A stretch of DNA of 64,000 bases. Origin: Streptomyces sp. MUM 178J (GTDB lineage: Bacteria > Actinomycetota > Actinomycetes > Streptomycetales > Streptomycetaceae). Of this stretch, positions 26,198-35,147 are shown in pieces (position 1 is the first letter of the stretch; each line of letters begins with the position of its first letter). Below the pieces are notes generated by a model that made no database searches, was not told the origin of the DNA, and saw only the letters and a program-made list of their open reading frames with translations. The DNA lies in NCBI RefSeq assembly GCF_022414575.1, contig NZ_JADWYQ010000023.1:1-64000 (forward strand). Reading direction: 5' to 3'. Made by a program: the position numbers and the translations under genes.

Positions 26198-27492
26198 CGC
26201 CGATGACCACCGAGGAGGAGAAGGCGAAGGCACCGGCGGGATCCACCCGGCGGGCCTTCGCCGGCCGGCTGTCCTGGGGGCTGGCCGACCAGGCGGCCTC
26301 CAGCATCAGCAACTTCGCGGTGGGGATCTACGTGGCCCGCTCGCTGGGGGTGACCGCGTTCGGCGTGTTCAGCCTGGCCTGGGTGACCTACGGCGTGGTG
26401 CTCAACGTCTCCCGGGGCCTTGCCACCGACCCGCTCGTGGTGCGCTTCAGCGGCGTGTCGGACACGGCCTGGCGCGGGGCGGTGGCCCGGTCGTCGGGCA
26501 CCGCGGTCGGCGTCGGCGCCGTCATCGGCGCGGCGTGTGTGGTGGCCGGCCTCGCCCTCGGCGGCCAGGTGGGGCCCGCGTTCGCCTGTCTCGGCGTGGT
26601 GCTGCCCGGGCTGCTGCTCCAAGACGCCTGGCGGTACTCGTTCTTCGCCGCGGGCACCGGGAAGAAGGCGTTCGTCAACGACCTCGTGTGGGGTGTCGCA
26701 CTCGTCCCGGCCATGGTGGTGGCGGCCCGCGTGGGCAGCGTGGCCGCCTTCGTGCTCGCCTGGGGCGCGTCCGCGACGGTCGCCGCGGGGTACGGCTACG
26801 TCCAGTCCGGCACCCTGCCGCGCACGGCCCAGGCGCGCGCGTGGCTGCGCGAGCAGCGCGACCTCGGCTACCGGTATCTCGTCGAGAACGTCAGCCTCAG
26901 CGGCGCGAGCCAGCTGCGTGCGTACGGGCTCGGCGCGATCGTCGGGGTCGGCGCGGTGGGCGCGGTCCGGGGCGCCGAGCTGCTGCTCGGCCCGTTCCTC
27001 GCGGTGCTGATGGGCCTCTCGCTGGTCACCGTCGCGGAGGCGGCACGGGTCCTGCGGCGGGCCCCGCACCGACTCGGCACATTCTGCCTGCTGCTGGGAG
27101 GCGGGCAGGCCGTCGCCGCCGTGTTCTGGGGCGGGGCGCTGCTGCTGATGCCGGACCGGCTCGGCGAGCTCGTGCTCGGCGACGTCTGGCAGTCCGCCGC
27201 ACAGCTCATCGTGCCGGTCACCCTCGGCGTCGCCGGCGCCGGCCTCGGCACTGGCGCGGCGGCCGGGTTGCGCGCCCTCGCCGCGGCCCGGCGCAGCCTG
27301 CGCTGCCAATTGTTCGCCTCCGCCTGCTATGTGGCGGGCGGACTCGGCGGCGCGGCCCTGGCCGGCACGGTCGGCTCGGCCTGGGGCGTCGCCACCGCGA
27401 CCCTCGCCGCCTCCGCCGTGTGGTGGCTCCAGCTGCGCTCCGCCCAGCGCGAGCACCACCAGGACTCCATTCCCGAAGTGAGGACGCCATGA
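26194..27492 (+). CDS. Polysaccharide flippase (Wzx/MATE-like)
   Basis: 432 residues with twelve or so hydrophobic stretches and the family's N-terminal pattern (LSWGLADQAASSISNFAVGI, ARSLGVTAFGVFSLAW). ATG 26194 overlaps the previous stop; ATG 26203 is possible. Expected to flip undecaprenyl-linked repeat units to the outer face for Wzy, completing a Wzx/Wzy-dependent pathway in this operon. Confidence 0.85.
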   Translation: MTPMTTEEEKAKAPAGSTRRAFAGRLSWGLADQAASSISNFAVGIYVARSLGVTAFGVFSLAWVTYGVVLNVSRGLATDPLVVRFSGVSDTAWRGAVARSSGTAVGVGAVIGAACVVAGLALGGQVGPAFACLGVVLPGLLLQDAWRYSFFAAGTGKKAFVNDLVWGVALVPAMVVAARVGSVAAFVLAWGASATVAAGYGYVQSGTLPRTAQARAWLREQRDLGYRYLVENVSLSGASQLRAYGLGAIVGVGAVGAVRGAELLLGPFLAVLMGLSLVTVAEAARVLRRAPHRLGTFCLLLGGGQAVAAVFWGGALLLMPDRLGELVLGDVWQSAAQLIVPVTLGVAGAGLGTGAAAGLRALAAARRSLRCQLFASACYVAGGLGGAALAGTVGSAWGVATATLAASAVWWLQLRSAQREHHQDSIPEVRTP

Positions 27493-28436
27493 CCGCCCGC
27501 CCCAGGCTGAGCATCGGCCTGCCCGTGTACAACGGCGAGGAGTACCTCGCCGAATCCCTCGACGCCCTCCTCGGCCAGACCTACGAAAACTTCGAGCTGG
27601 TCATCTCCGACAACGCCTCGACCGACGGGACCGAGGAGATCTGCCGCAGATACGCGGCGCAGGACTCGCGCATCCGGTACCTGCGGCTGCCCCGGAACAT
27701 CGGCGCCGCGCCGAACCACAACCATGTGTTCACCCGGTGCCGCGGCGAGCTGTTCAAGTGGGCCTCGCACGATGACCTGTACGCCCGGGACCTGCTGCGG
27801 CGCTGTGTGTCGGCGCTGGACGAGCGGCCGGACATGATCCTCGCGCACAGCGGCCAGGCGGTCATAGACGGCGACGGCCAGGTGAAAGTCCCATACGCGT
27901 ACGGGCTCGCCACCGACTCGCCGCACGCGCCGGAGCGCTTCCGCAGCCTGCTGTTCGAACCCGGTGGCGACGACTTCTACGGGGTGATGCGGGCCGACGT
28001 GCTGCGCCGGGTGAAGCCGCACGACAGCTACCATCACGCGGACCGCACATTCGTCGCCGAGATCGCCCTGCACGGGCCCTTCCACCAGGTGCCGGAGCTG
28101 CTGTACTTCCGCCGCGACCACCCCACCCGCGCCGAGCGGGCGAACCCTTCCAAGCGCTCCCGGTGCGTCAACCTGGATCCGCGCCGGGCGGGCCCGCTGC
28201 ACCCGACGCCCCGGCTGCTCGCCGAGTACGTCTGGGGCTTCGTCTCGGCGATCCGGCGGGCCCCGTTGTCCCCGGCCGACCGGCGCGCCTGCCACCGCCA
28301 CCTGGTCGCGTGGGCGGCCAGCCGGGTCCGGCCGGGCGCCGGCGAGCGGGTCGAGGACCGCGCCCCGGTCGACCCGGGCCGGCTCACCGTCTCCGTCGAC
28401 GCCCTGGTCGCCGGCCGTGGGGGGAGGCAGGCATGA
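27489..28436 (+). CDS. Glycosyltransferase family 2
   Basis: 315 residues, ATG 27489 (ATGA overlap). GT-A fold with the N-terminal SIGLPVYNGEEYLAESLDAL, DNASTDGTEEICRRYA, and an HDD motif (KWASHDDLYARD) in place of the usual DxD. C-terminal region resembles single-domain GT2 enzymes of exopolysaccharide clusters. Adds one sugar in the cytoplasm. Confidence 0.9.
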   Translation: MTARPRLSIGLPVYNGEEYLAESLDALLGQTYENFELVISDNASTDGTEEICRRYAAQDSRIRYLRLPRNIGAAPNHNHVFTRCRGELFKWASHDDLYARDLLRRCVSALDERPDMILAHSGQAVIDGDGQVKVPYAYGLATDSPHAPERFRSLLFEPGGDDFYGVMRADVLRRVKPHDSYHHADRTFVAEIALHGPFHQVPELLYFRRDHPTRAERANPSKRSRCVNLDPRRAGPLHPTPRLLAEYVWGFVSAIRRAPLSPADRRACHRHLVAWAASRVRPGAGERVEDRAPVDPGRLTVSVDALVAGRGGRQA

Positions 28437-29704
28437 CGCCCGCGAACGAGACTCCGGTACGCGTCGGCGTGTTCGGCCTGCTCGGCTCCGGCAACCTCGG
28501 CAACGACGGGTCGCTCCAGGCCGTGCTCGGGTACCTCCGCGCCGAGCACCCGGAGGCGTCCGTGGACGCGCTGTGCGGCGGACCCGAGGTCGTCACGGCC
28601 CGGTACCGGATCCCCGCCACGCGGCTGCACTGGTACCGCGGGGAGTACCGGACCGCGTCGCGTGCGGGCGCGATCGCGGCGAAGGGTCTGGGCAAACTCG
28701 TCGACGCCGCCCGCACCGCCGCCTGGGTGCGCCGGCACGATGTGGTGATCGTGCCGGGCATGGGCGTCCTGGAGGCCACGCTGCCGCTGCGGCCCTGGGG
28801 CTTCCCGTACGCGCTGTTCCTGCTCTGCGCGTCCGGCCGGCTGTTCGGCACCAGGGTCGCGCTGGTCGGTGTCGGCGCGGCCCCCATCGGCAACCGGCTG
28901 ACCCGAAGCCTGGTGCGCCGGTCGGCGCGGCTGGCCGCCTACCGGTCGTACCGGGACGCCCAGTCCCGCGACGCGCTGCGGGAGATGGGCGTCGACACCG
29001 CGCGCGACGAGGTCTACCCGGACCTCGCATTCGCCCTGCCGACACCACCCTCCCCCGAGCCTTCGGCTTCGCTGGAGCAGGGAGCTGCCCCCATCGCGCC
29101 CTCGGGCCCGCCGGGCGCGGTCTGCGTCGGCGTCATGGACTTCCACGGCGGCGACGACGACCGCGCCCGGGCCGAGGAGATACACCGGCGCTACCTCGAC
29201 GGGACGACCCGGTTCGTCCGCGCACTGGTCGAGGACGGCAGGCCGGTCCGGCTGCTCACCGGCGACGAGTGCGACGCGCCAGTGGTCGCCGCGATCCTCG
29301 AGGCGGTGGACTCGCCGCTGGTCACCGCGGCCGGGGCGGTCTCACTGGCCGAGCTGATGAAGGAGACGGCGGCTGCCGACGCGGTGGTGGCGACCCGGTA
29401 CCACAACCTGGTGTGCGCGCTGAAGACCGGCACGCCGACGCTCGCACTGAGCTACGCGGCGAAGAGCGACGCGCTCATGGACCGGATGGGCCTTGCCGCG
29501 TACTGCCATCCGGCCCGCGAGGTGGACACCGACCGGCTGCTGGAGCAGTTCCGGGCGCTGGAGAAGCGGTCGGCACAGCTGCGGCGGACTCTCGCCGAGC
29601 GGAACAAGGACATCACCCGACGCCTCGAGCACCAGTTCACCGCCTTGACCGCGGCCCTGTTCCCGGCGGCCGACCACGTCCACGCCTTGCGGGAGGCTCC
29701 ATGA
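28433..29704 (+). CDS. Polysaccharide pyruvyl transferase family protein
   Basis: 423 residues from ATG 28433 with GGGGAGG site. Family features: FGLLGSGNLGNDGSLQAVL at the N-terminus, a TRYHNLVCALKTGTPTLALS segment and YAAKSDALMDRMG in the C-terminal half, as in CsaB/WcaK-type ketal pyruvyl transferases. Would add a 4,6-linked pyruvate ketal and give the polymer more negative charge. An in-frame repeat element interrupts the linker between its halves (29045-29095). Confidence 0.87.
   Translation: MTPANETPVRVGVFGLLGSGNLGNDGSLQAVLGYLRAEHPEASVDALCGGPEVVTARYRIPATRLHWYRGEYRTASRAGAIAAKGLGKLVDAARTAAWVRRHDVVIVPGMGVLEATLPLRPWGFPYALFLLCASGRLFGTRVALVGVGAAPIGNRLTRSLVRRSARLAAYRSYRDAQSRDALREMGVDTARDEVYPDLAFALPTPPSPEPSASLEQGAAPIAPSGPPGAVCVGVMDFHGGDDDRARAEEIHRRYLDGTTRFVRALVEDGRPVRLLTGDECDAPVVAAILEAVDSPLVTAAGAVSLAELMKETAAADAVVATRYHNLVCALKTGTPTLALSYAAKSDALMDRMGLAAYCHPAREVDTDRLLEQFRALEKRSAQLRRTLAERNKDITRRLEHQFTALTAALFPAADHVHALREAP
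29045..29095 (-). repeat. In-frame palindromic mini-element, copy 5
   Basis: On the minus strand GGGGGCAGCTCCCTGCTCCA, GCCGAAGGCTCGGGGGAGGG. It matches copy 3 in the GCCGAAGGCT core and GGGGRAGGGTGG end, in opposite orientation. Encodes PSPEPSASLEQGAAPIAP. Confidence 0.8.
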
Positions 29705-30267
29705 ACACGCCCGGAATGAAAGCGACCGAAGTCCCGGAGATCGCCGGCGCGTACCTGTTCGAGCCGACGCCGCACGCCGACGAGCGCGGTTTCTTCTGCC
29801 GCACCTTCGACGCCGACGTGGTCCGCTCGGTGGGCCTCGACCCGGACGCCTTCGTTCAGGACAGCCTGTCCCGCTCGGTCCGGGGCGTGCTGCGCGGCCT
29901 GCACCTGCGCTCCGGCGCCGGCGAGGCCAAGCTGGTGCGGTGCTCGTACGGGCAGATCTTCGACGTCGTCGTGGACCTGCGGCCGGGCTCGCCGACCCAC
30001 CTCAACCAGGCCTTCTTCACGCTGTCCGACGAGACGCAGAAGACCCTGTACATCCCGGCGGGGTGCGCGCACGGCTTCCAGGCTCTGACCGACACCGCCG
30101 ACGTCTCGTACCGGATCGACCGCCCGCACGATCCGGCCGAGGACGTGACGATCGCCTTCGACGACCCGGAACTCGCGATCCGCTGGCCGCTGCCGGCCAC
30201 ATCGATGTCCATGCGGGACCGGGAGGCGCCGAACCTCGCCGAGGTCCTGAAGCGCAGAGAGAGCTGA
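29701..30267 (+). CDS. RmlC-like sugar 3,5-epimerase (cupin)
   Basis: 188 residues from ATG 29701 (ATGA). RmlC landmarks: HADERGFFCRTFDAD, QDSLSRSVRGVLRGLHL with the catalytic His in RGLH, KLVRCSYGQIFDVVVDLR and IPAGCAHGFQAL. Epimerises C3 and/or C5 of a nucleotide-linked 4-keto-6-deoxyhexose. With the CDP-sugar cassette it could act on a CDP- rather than dTDP-sugar. Confidence 0.9.
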   Translation: MNTPGMKATEVPEIAGAYLFEPTPHADERGFFCRTFDADVVRSVGLDPDAFVQDSLSRSVRGVLRGLHLRSGAGEAKLVRCSYGQIFDVVVDLRPGSPTHLNQAFFTLSDETQKTLYIPAGCAHGFQALTDTADVSYRIDRPHDPAEDVTIAFDDPELAIRWPLPATSMSMRDREAPNLAEVLKRRES

Positions 30268-30274
30268 GGCAGGC

Positions 30275-31618
30275 ATGGACACCGAAGACACCGCAGACAC
30301 CGCAGAGCTCCTCCTGCCCCGGTCGCGGGCAGCCAACGAGCGACTGCACGCCATGATCCCCGGGGGTGCGCACACCTACGCCAAGGGCGACGACCAGTAC
30401 CCGGAGAACCTGGCCCCGGTCATCAGCCACGGCCGGGGCGCCCACGTGTGGGACATCGACGGCAACCGCTATGTCGAGTACGGCTCCGGCCTGCGGTCGG
30501 TCAGCCTCGGCCATGCCCACCCACGGGTGATCGAGGCGGTGCGAAGGGAGCTCGACCGCGGCAGCAACTTCGTCCGGCCGTCCATCGTGGAGCTCGAAGC
30601 CGCAGAACTCTTCCTGGCCACGGTGCCGACCGCCGAGATGGTGAAGTTCGCGAAGAACGGCTCCGACGCCACCACCGCCGCGGTGCGTCTCGCCCGCGCC
30701 GCCACCGGGCGTCCGCGGGTGGCGATCTGCGCCGACCATCCGTTCTTCTCCGTCGACGACTGGTTCATCGGCACCACGCCGATGTCCGCCGGCATCCCGG
30801 CGGCGACCGACGAGCTCACCGTGGCGTTCCCCTACGGGGACCTGGCCGCCACGGAGGAACTGCTCACCCGGTGCCGGGACGAGGTCGCCTGTCTGATCCT
30901 CGAACCCGCCACCCACACCGAGCCGCCGCCCGGGTACCTCGCCGGCCTGCGCGAGCTGGCCGACCGGCACGGCTGCGTACTGGTCTTCGACGAGATGATC
31001 ACCGGCTTCCGCTGGTCAGAGGCGGGCGCCCAGGGCCTGTACGGAGTCGTCCCCGACCTCTCCACGTTCGGCAAGGCACTGGGCAATGGATTCGCCGTCT
31101 CCGCGCTGGCCGGGCGCCGCGACCTGATGGAGCGGGGCGGGCTGCGTCACTCCGGCGACCGGGTGTTCCTGCTGTCCACCACGCACGGTGCGGAGACACA
31201 CTCCCTGGCAGCCGCGATGGCCGTGCTCACCGCCTACGTCGAAGAGGGCGTCACCGCACGCCTGCACACCCTCGGCGAGCGGTTGGCCGCCGGTGTCCGC
31301 GACGCCGCGGCCGCCATGGGCGTCGGCGACCACATCGTCGTCAGGGGCCGGGCCAGCAACCTGGTCTTCGCCACCCTCGACGAGAACCGGCAGCCGTCGC
31401 AGCGGTACCGCACCCTGTTCCTGCGCCGGCTTCTCATGGGCGGGGTGCTGGCCCCGTCGTTCGTGGTGAGCAACGCGCTCGACGACACCGACATCGATCA
31501 CACCGTCGACGTGGTAGCCCAGGCGTGTGCGGTGTACCGGAAGGCACTGGACGCCGCCGACCCCACCCCCTGGCTGGCCGGACGACCGGTGAAGCCCGTA
31601 TTCCGCCGCCTGTCATGA
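30275..31618 (+). CDS. Class III (glutamate-1-semialdehyde-type) aminotransferase
   Basis: 447 residues from ATG 30275. PLP-binding lysine in STFGKALGNGFAVSAL, GSDATTAAVRLARAATG, and VFDEMITGFRWS with the PLP-contacting Asp. GSA-like aminotransferases in polysaccharide and antibiotic clusters transaminate keto-sugars or make amino substituents. The N-terminus has three 9-bp repeats (GACACCGMA, 30278-30304; DTEDTADTA). Last gene of the operon. Confidence 0.85.
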   Translation: MDTEDTADTAELLLPRSRAANERLHAMIPGGAHTYAKGDDQYPENLAPVISHGRGAHVWDIDGNRYVEYGSGLRSVSLGHAHPRVIEAVRRELDRGSNFVRPSIVELEAAELFLATVPTAEMVKFAKNGSDATTAAVRLARAATGRPRVAICADHPFFSVDDWFIGTTPMSAGIPAATDELTVAFPYGDLAATEELLTRCRDEVACLILEPATHTEPPPGYLAGLRELADRHGCVLVFDEMITGFRWSEAGAQGLYGVVPDLSTFGKALGNGFAVSALAGRRDLMERGGLRHSGDRVFLLSTTHGAETHSLAAAMAVLTAYVEEGVTARLHTLGERLAAGVRDAAAAMGVGDHIVVRGRASNLVFATLDENRQPSQRYRTLFLRRLLMGGVLAPSFVVSNALDDTDIDHTVDVVAQACAVYRKALDAADPTPWLAGRPVKPVFRRLS

Positions 31619-31633
31619 CGTGACGCCACGTCA
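31616..31633. terminator. Small stem-loop between convergent genes
   Basis: TGACGTG-ACGC-CACGTCA, a perfect 7-bp stem beginning at the aminotransferase stop codon. It lies in the 53-nt gap before the convergent PAP2 gene and may serve both directions; short for a terminator. Confidence 0.4.
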
Positions 31634-31671
31634 GTGTCGCTCCCGCCGAACGGCGTCGGCCGTCCGACCGG

Positions 31672-32343
31672 TCAGCCGGCCAGCCCGTCAGCCGTCCGGT
31701 CGACCAGCCGGTCAGCCGTGCGGTCGACCAGCCACGCGGTCGCCGGCATCACCGCCAGCGCGGTGCACCAGCCGCCGAGTACATCGGTCGGGTAGTGCGC
31801 TCCCAGCGCGAGCTGCGCCCAGCCCATGGCGGCGCCGGCGACCAGCGCCGCGGCGAGCACGAGCAGCATGCCGGCTGACCTGCCGAGGCCGAACCGGCCG
31901 GTCGCCAGCAGCGCCGCCACAAGGGCGAGCGCGGTGGCGAAGGCGGTGTGCCCGCTCGGGTAGGACAGGTGCCCGCCATGGATGGTGCGTCCCACCAGGA
32001 ACTTGAGCATCGTCGTCGTCCCCACGCTCATGCCGACGCCGACCACGACGAGCACCGCTGCGCGAGGACGCCGAAGCAGCAGGCAGCCCGTCACGGTGGC
32101 CACGACCAGCACCGCCGCTCCCACGGGCTCCCCCAAGAAGTCCGTGGCCAGAGCGGCGTTCCGCCACGGCGGCCCCACACCTCCCACCGCCGCCCAGACT
32201 CGCGTGTCCACCCTGCCGGGCTTGCTGTCGCCGGAGTACAGCACCCCGAGCACGACGACCGCCAGCGCGGCGAAGACCGCAATCAGCCCGAGCCACACGC
32301 GCAGCGACGGGGGCAGCACCACGGGCGCCGACCGGCCGGTCAT
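31672..32343 (-). CDS. PAP2-family membrane phosphatase
   Basis: 223 residues from ATG 32343 (GAGGTGGG site). About six membrane segments. The phosphatase motifs KFLVGR, SYPSGHTAFATA and GAHYPTDVLGGW are all present with their catalytic histidines. Likely a lipid phosphatase (for example undecaprenyl pyrophosphate recycling), which would fit beside an exopolysaccharide operon; convergent with it. The C-terminus carries a short duplicated segment (DRTADRLVDRTADGL). Confidence 0.88.
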   Translation of the reverse strand: MTGRSAPVVLPPSLRVWLGLIAVFAALAVVVLGVLYSGDSKPGRVDTRVWAAVGGVGPPWRNAALATDFLGEPVGAAVLVVATVTGCLLLRRPRAAVLVVVGVGMSVGTTTMLKFLVGRTIHGGHLSYPSGHTAFATALALVAALLATGRFGLGRSAGMLLVLAAALVAGAAMGWAQLALGAHYPTDVLGGWCTALAVMPATAWLVDRTADRLVDRTADGLAG

Positions 32344-32447
32344 CCGCCCACCTCGTCCGGTCGACCCGCGGTGCTGCCACCCGGGCCGATGAGCGCGTGC
32401 GCCACCCGCCGCACGCCGTCGCAGACCATCCACCAGATGCGATGCAC
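32340..32447 (-). CDS. Possible small protein coupled to the PAP2 gene
   Basis: 35 codons from GTG 32447, with an aromatic start (VHRIWWMVCDGVRRVAHALI). Its TGA overlaps the PAP2 ATG (ATGA), which argues for a real coupled gene, and a purine-rich GGGAGGGGGAG lies immediately upstream. No family recognised; could be chance. Confidence 0.3.
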   Translation of the reverse strand: MHRIWWMVCDGVRRVAHALIGPGGSTAGRPDEVGG

Positions 32448-33062
32448 CTCCCCCTCCCGTCGGGGCCGACCCCGTGCCGCCGGCCGCCACCGCGATGCCG
32501 CGCCCCCGAGAACCGCCCGCTGCCGCCCGCCGAAATGACCGGGCTCGTCGGACGTACGGGCTGGGCACAGCTGGACCGAGCACGGCTGCACACACGTCAA
32601 GGCGAGCCGGGCTGGAGCCGACTTCCAGGCCCGCTCCGGCCAAGCGTTCCAGCGCCACTGACGCTGATCGACGGCCTTCGGGTACTGCCGGCCGCCAACT
32701 CCCGGCCGACGAGGCCCCCGTTGCGTCCGATCCTGGCCCGCACGGCAGCATTCAGCCTGCAGCCCGGATTCGCCGGCCCGTCCAGCACCCTGGCCAAGGG
32801 CGCCGGAATCAGTCTCTGCTCGTCACCCTAACCAACAATGCGGTCGGGGCACACCGCCGTCGGAAAGGCAAAACGCGGGTCACGTCCACCTACGCGTGCA
32901 CAGGGATTGCGACTCGGCCCGATGCCTCTGCCTGCGTCAAGCCCGGCCCCGGCTACCCACCGATCATCGAACGCACGCTCATCGACGCAGGCAGTTCCCT
33001 CCTTGCCGCTGTGCAGGACGGATAGGGTGCGCGGACACCAAGCCGACCGGAGGACTCAGCAG
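32448..33062. other. Region without a recognisable gene
   Basis: 615 bases between divergent genes. Open frames exist on both strands but show no known motif and no good start. The promoter for the following reductase gene should lie in the last 100 bases; no clear -35/-10 pair is visible. Confidence 0.5.
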
Positions 33063-34436
33063 GTGACGACGATCCAGCACGGCAGGGCCGGCAGACGGCA
33101 GGCCCGGCGCCGCATCCGTCGCAGGCGTTCCCCCGCCCTGCCCCTGATCGTCCTCGCCTGGGCGGGTGCGGCAGCCGTGGTGTGGCTGTGGTGGCGCAAC
33201 ACACCGGCCGTCCTCGCCGACGCCGGGGATCGCCTGATCCACGCGGGACGGATTACCGGCCTCCTCGCCGGATACATGATCGCCCTGGTCGTGGTCCAGA
33301 TGGCACGGGTCCCGGCCCTGGAGCGGCGGGTCGGCTCCGATCGTGTGTCGCGCTGGCACGCGACCAGCGGCCGGTACGCGCTCTCCCTCACCCTGGCGCA
33401 CGTGCTGCTGACCGTGTCCGGGTACGCACTGCAGGGCCGGATCGGTGTGGTGGAGCAGACGGTGTCGCTGGTGACCGAGTACCCGGAGATGGGCAAGGCG
33501 GCGATCGGCACTCTGCTCCTGCTGCTCGTCGGCCTCGTCTCGGCCGGGGCCGTGCGGCGCCGGGTGCGCTACGAGCTCTGGTACTACCTGCATCTGCTGA
33601 CCTATCTCGCGGTGTACCTCGCCTTCTGGCATCAGTTGGCCACTGGGGCGGAGTTCATCGCCGACCGGACCGCGCGTACGGCGTGGTGCGTGCTGTACGG
33701 AGCGGTCGGCGCGCTGCTCGTCTGGTACCGGGTGCTGACTCCCCTCCGGCTCAACCTCGTCCACCGCATGCGAGTGGAGGCGGTCGCGCCCGAGGCCCCG
33801 GGAGTGGTGTCCGTGCTCATCCGTGGACACCGGCTGCACCGTCTCGGGGCGGAGGCGGGGCAGTTCTTCCGCTGGCGGTTCCTCACCAAGGGGCTGCGCT
33901 GGACGGCGAACCCGTACTCGCTCTCCGCGCCGCCCCGGCCCGACCTGCTGCGGATCACGGTCAAGGCCGTCGGCGGGCACAGCTCGGCCCTGGCCGGGCT
34001 GCGGCCGGGAACCCGTGTGTGGGCCGAGGGCCCCTACGGGTCCCTGACCGCCGCCCGCCGCAGCCGTGGGAAGGTGCTGCTGATCGCGGGAGGGGCGGGC
34101 ATCACCCCGCTGCGCGCGCTCTTCGAGACCCTGCCGGGGTCCGGCAGCGACCTGACGCTGCTCTACCGGGCCCACACGGCGGAGGACCTCGCGCTGCGCG
34201 AGGAACTGGAGGCCATCGCGGACGACCGAGGGGCGCAGCTGCTGTACGCGGTCAACGGGCCGGACGGCAGGCGGCCGGCGATCAGCGCAGAGATGCTGCG
34301 CCGGATCCTGCCGGACATCGCCCGGCACGACGTGTACGTGTGCGGGCCGCAGGGGCTCGCCGGGGAGTCGTACACCGCCCTGCGGGAGGCGGGCGTCCCG
34401 GACCGGCGGATCCACCACGAGTCCTTCGCCTTCTGA
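33063..34436 (+). CDS. Ferric-reductase-like transmembrane flavoprotein
   Basis: 457 residues from GTG 33063 (CCGGAGGACT upstream). Very basic N-terminus, then about six membrane helices with paired histidines for haem (WHATSGRYALSLTLAHVLL; YYLHLLTYLAVYLAFWHQL), then an FAD domain (NPYSLSAPPRPDLLRITVK) and an NAD(P)H domain (LLIAGGAGITPLRAL, DVYVCGPQGL). NOX/FRE architecture without a 2Fe-2S domain. With the two genes after it, it likely passes electrons from NAD(P)H across the membrane to a flavinylated extracytoplasmic acceptor. Confidence 0.9.
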   Translation: MTTIQHGRAGRRQARRRIRRRRSPALPLIVLAWAGAAAVVWLWWRNTPAVLADAGDRLIHAGRITGLLAGYMIALVVVQMARVPALERRVGSDRVSRWHATSGRYALSLTLAHVLLTVSGYALQGRIGVVEQTVSLVTEYPEMGKAAIGTLLLLLVGLVSAGAVRRRVRYELWYYLHLLTYLAVYLAFWHQLATGAEFIADRTARTAWCVLYGAVGALLVWYRVLTPLRLNLVHRMRVEAVAPEAPGVVSVLIRGHRLHRLGAEAGQFFRWRFLTKGLRWTANPYSLSAPPRPDLLRITVKAVGGHSSALAGLRPGTRVWAEGPYGSLTAARRSRGKVLLIAGGAGITPLRALFETLPGSGSDLTLLYRAHTAEDLALREELEAIADDRGAQLLYAVNGPDGRRPAISAEMLRRILPDIARHDVYVCGPQGLAGESYTALREAGVPDRRIHHESFAF

Positions 34437-34484
34437 TCGGCGCACCGGTGTGATGCCCGGGTGTGCCGTGACGCTGAGCATGGT

Positions 34485-35147
34485 GTGAGGAAAACACATC
34501 CGCTCCGCCGAGCGGTGCTTGCCGGGGCGGGCACCGCATCCGCCGTCGTGCTCCTGCTCGCGCTCAAGCCGACTGCGGATCCGTCGCTCGACCGGGACGC
34601 GGCGGGCCTGAGCACTCCCGCGGCCTCTGCGGTCCCGGCCGATCCCGGCGCCGCCGCCTCCGCCACCACCTCGCCGTCGGCCTCGGCGAGCACCTCCGTC
34701 TCGCCGTCGCCGAGCACCAGCGCCGCCGCCTCCGCGAGCGCGTCGTCGCCGGCCGACCCGTCCGCGTCCCGTACCGCGACGGCTCCGACGAAGACGAGCG
34801 CCCCCACCGAGTCCAGAACCACGTCCGGCAGCTCGGGCAGCACCTCGGGAGGCGCCTCGGGAGGGTCCACCACCCGGTCCGTCGCCGGAGCCTCGATCAG
34901 TACGAAGTACGGCTCCGTCCAGGTGCAGATCACGCTCAAGGGGAGCACCATCACCGGGGTCACCGCCCTGAAGTCGCCCTCCTCCACACCACGGAGCAAG
35001 CAGATCTCCGCCGAAGCCATCCCCCAGCTGAACCAGCGGACGCTGGCGGCGCAGAGCGCGAACGTCGACTCCGTCTCGGGAGCCACCTACACCAGCGCCG
35101 GCTACCGCCAGTCGCTCCAGAGCGCCCTGGACAAGGCCGGTGTCTGA
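34485..35147 (+). CDS. Exported FMN-binding domain protein
   Basis: 220 residues from GTG 34485. Residues 8-30 form a signal/anchor segment, then a long Ser/Thr/Ala/Pro linker (about 35-125), then a small FMN-binding domain (YGSVQVQITLKGSTITGVTA). The flavinylation motif D-S-V-S-G-A-T is at 195-201 with Thr201 the predicted covalent FMN acceptor. The flavinylating enzyme ApbE is encoded by the next, overlapping gene. Confidence 0.9.
   Translation: MRKTHPLRRAVLAGAGTASAVVLLLALKPTADPSLDRDAAGLSTPAASAVPADPGAAASATTSPSASASTSVSPSPSTSAAASASASSPADPSASRTATAPTKTSAPTESRTTSGSSGSTSGGASGGSTTRSVAGASISTKYGSVQVQITLKGSTITGVTALKSPSSTPRSKQISAEAIPQLNQRTLAAQSANVDSVSGATYTSAGYRQSLQSALDKAGV

Noticed and set aside
32474..33025. 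183-codon plus-strand frame upstream of the ferric-reductase-like gene
   Set aside because: Arg/Pro-rich low-complexity translation, no motif and no ribosome binding site; typical of chance frames in this DNA.
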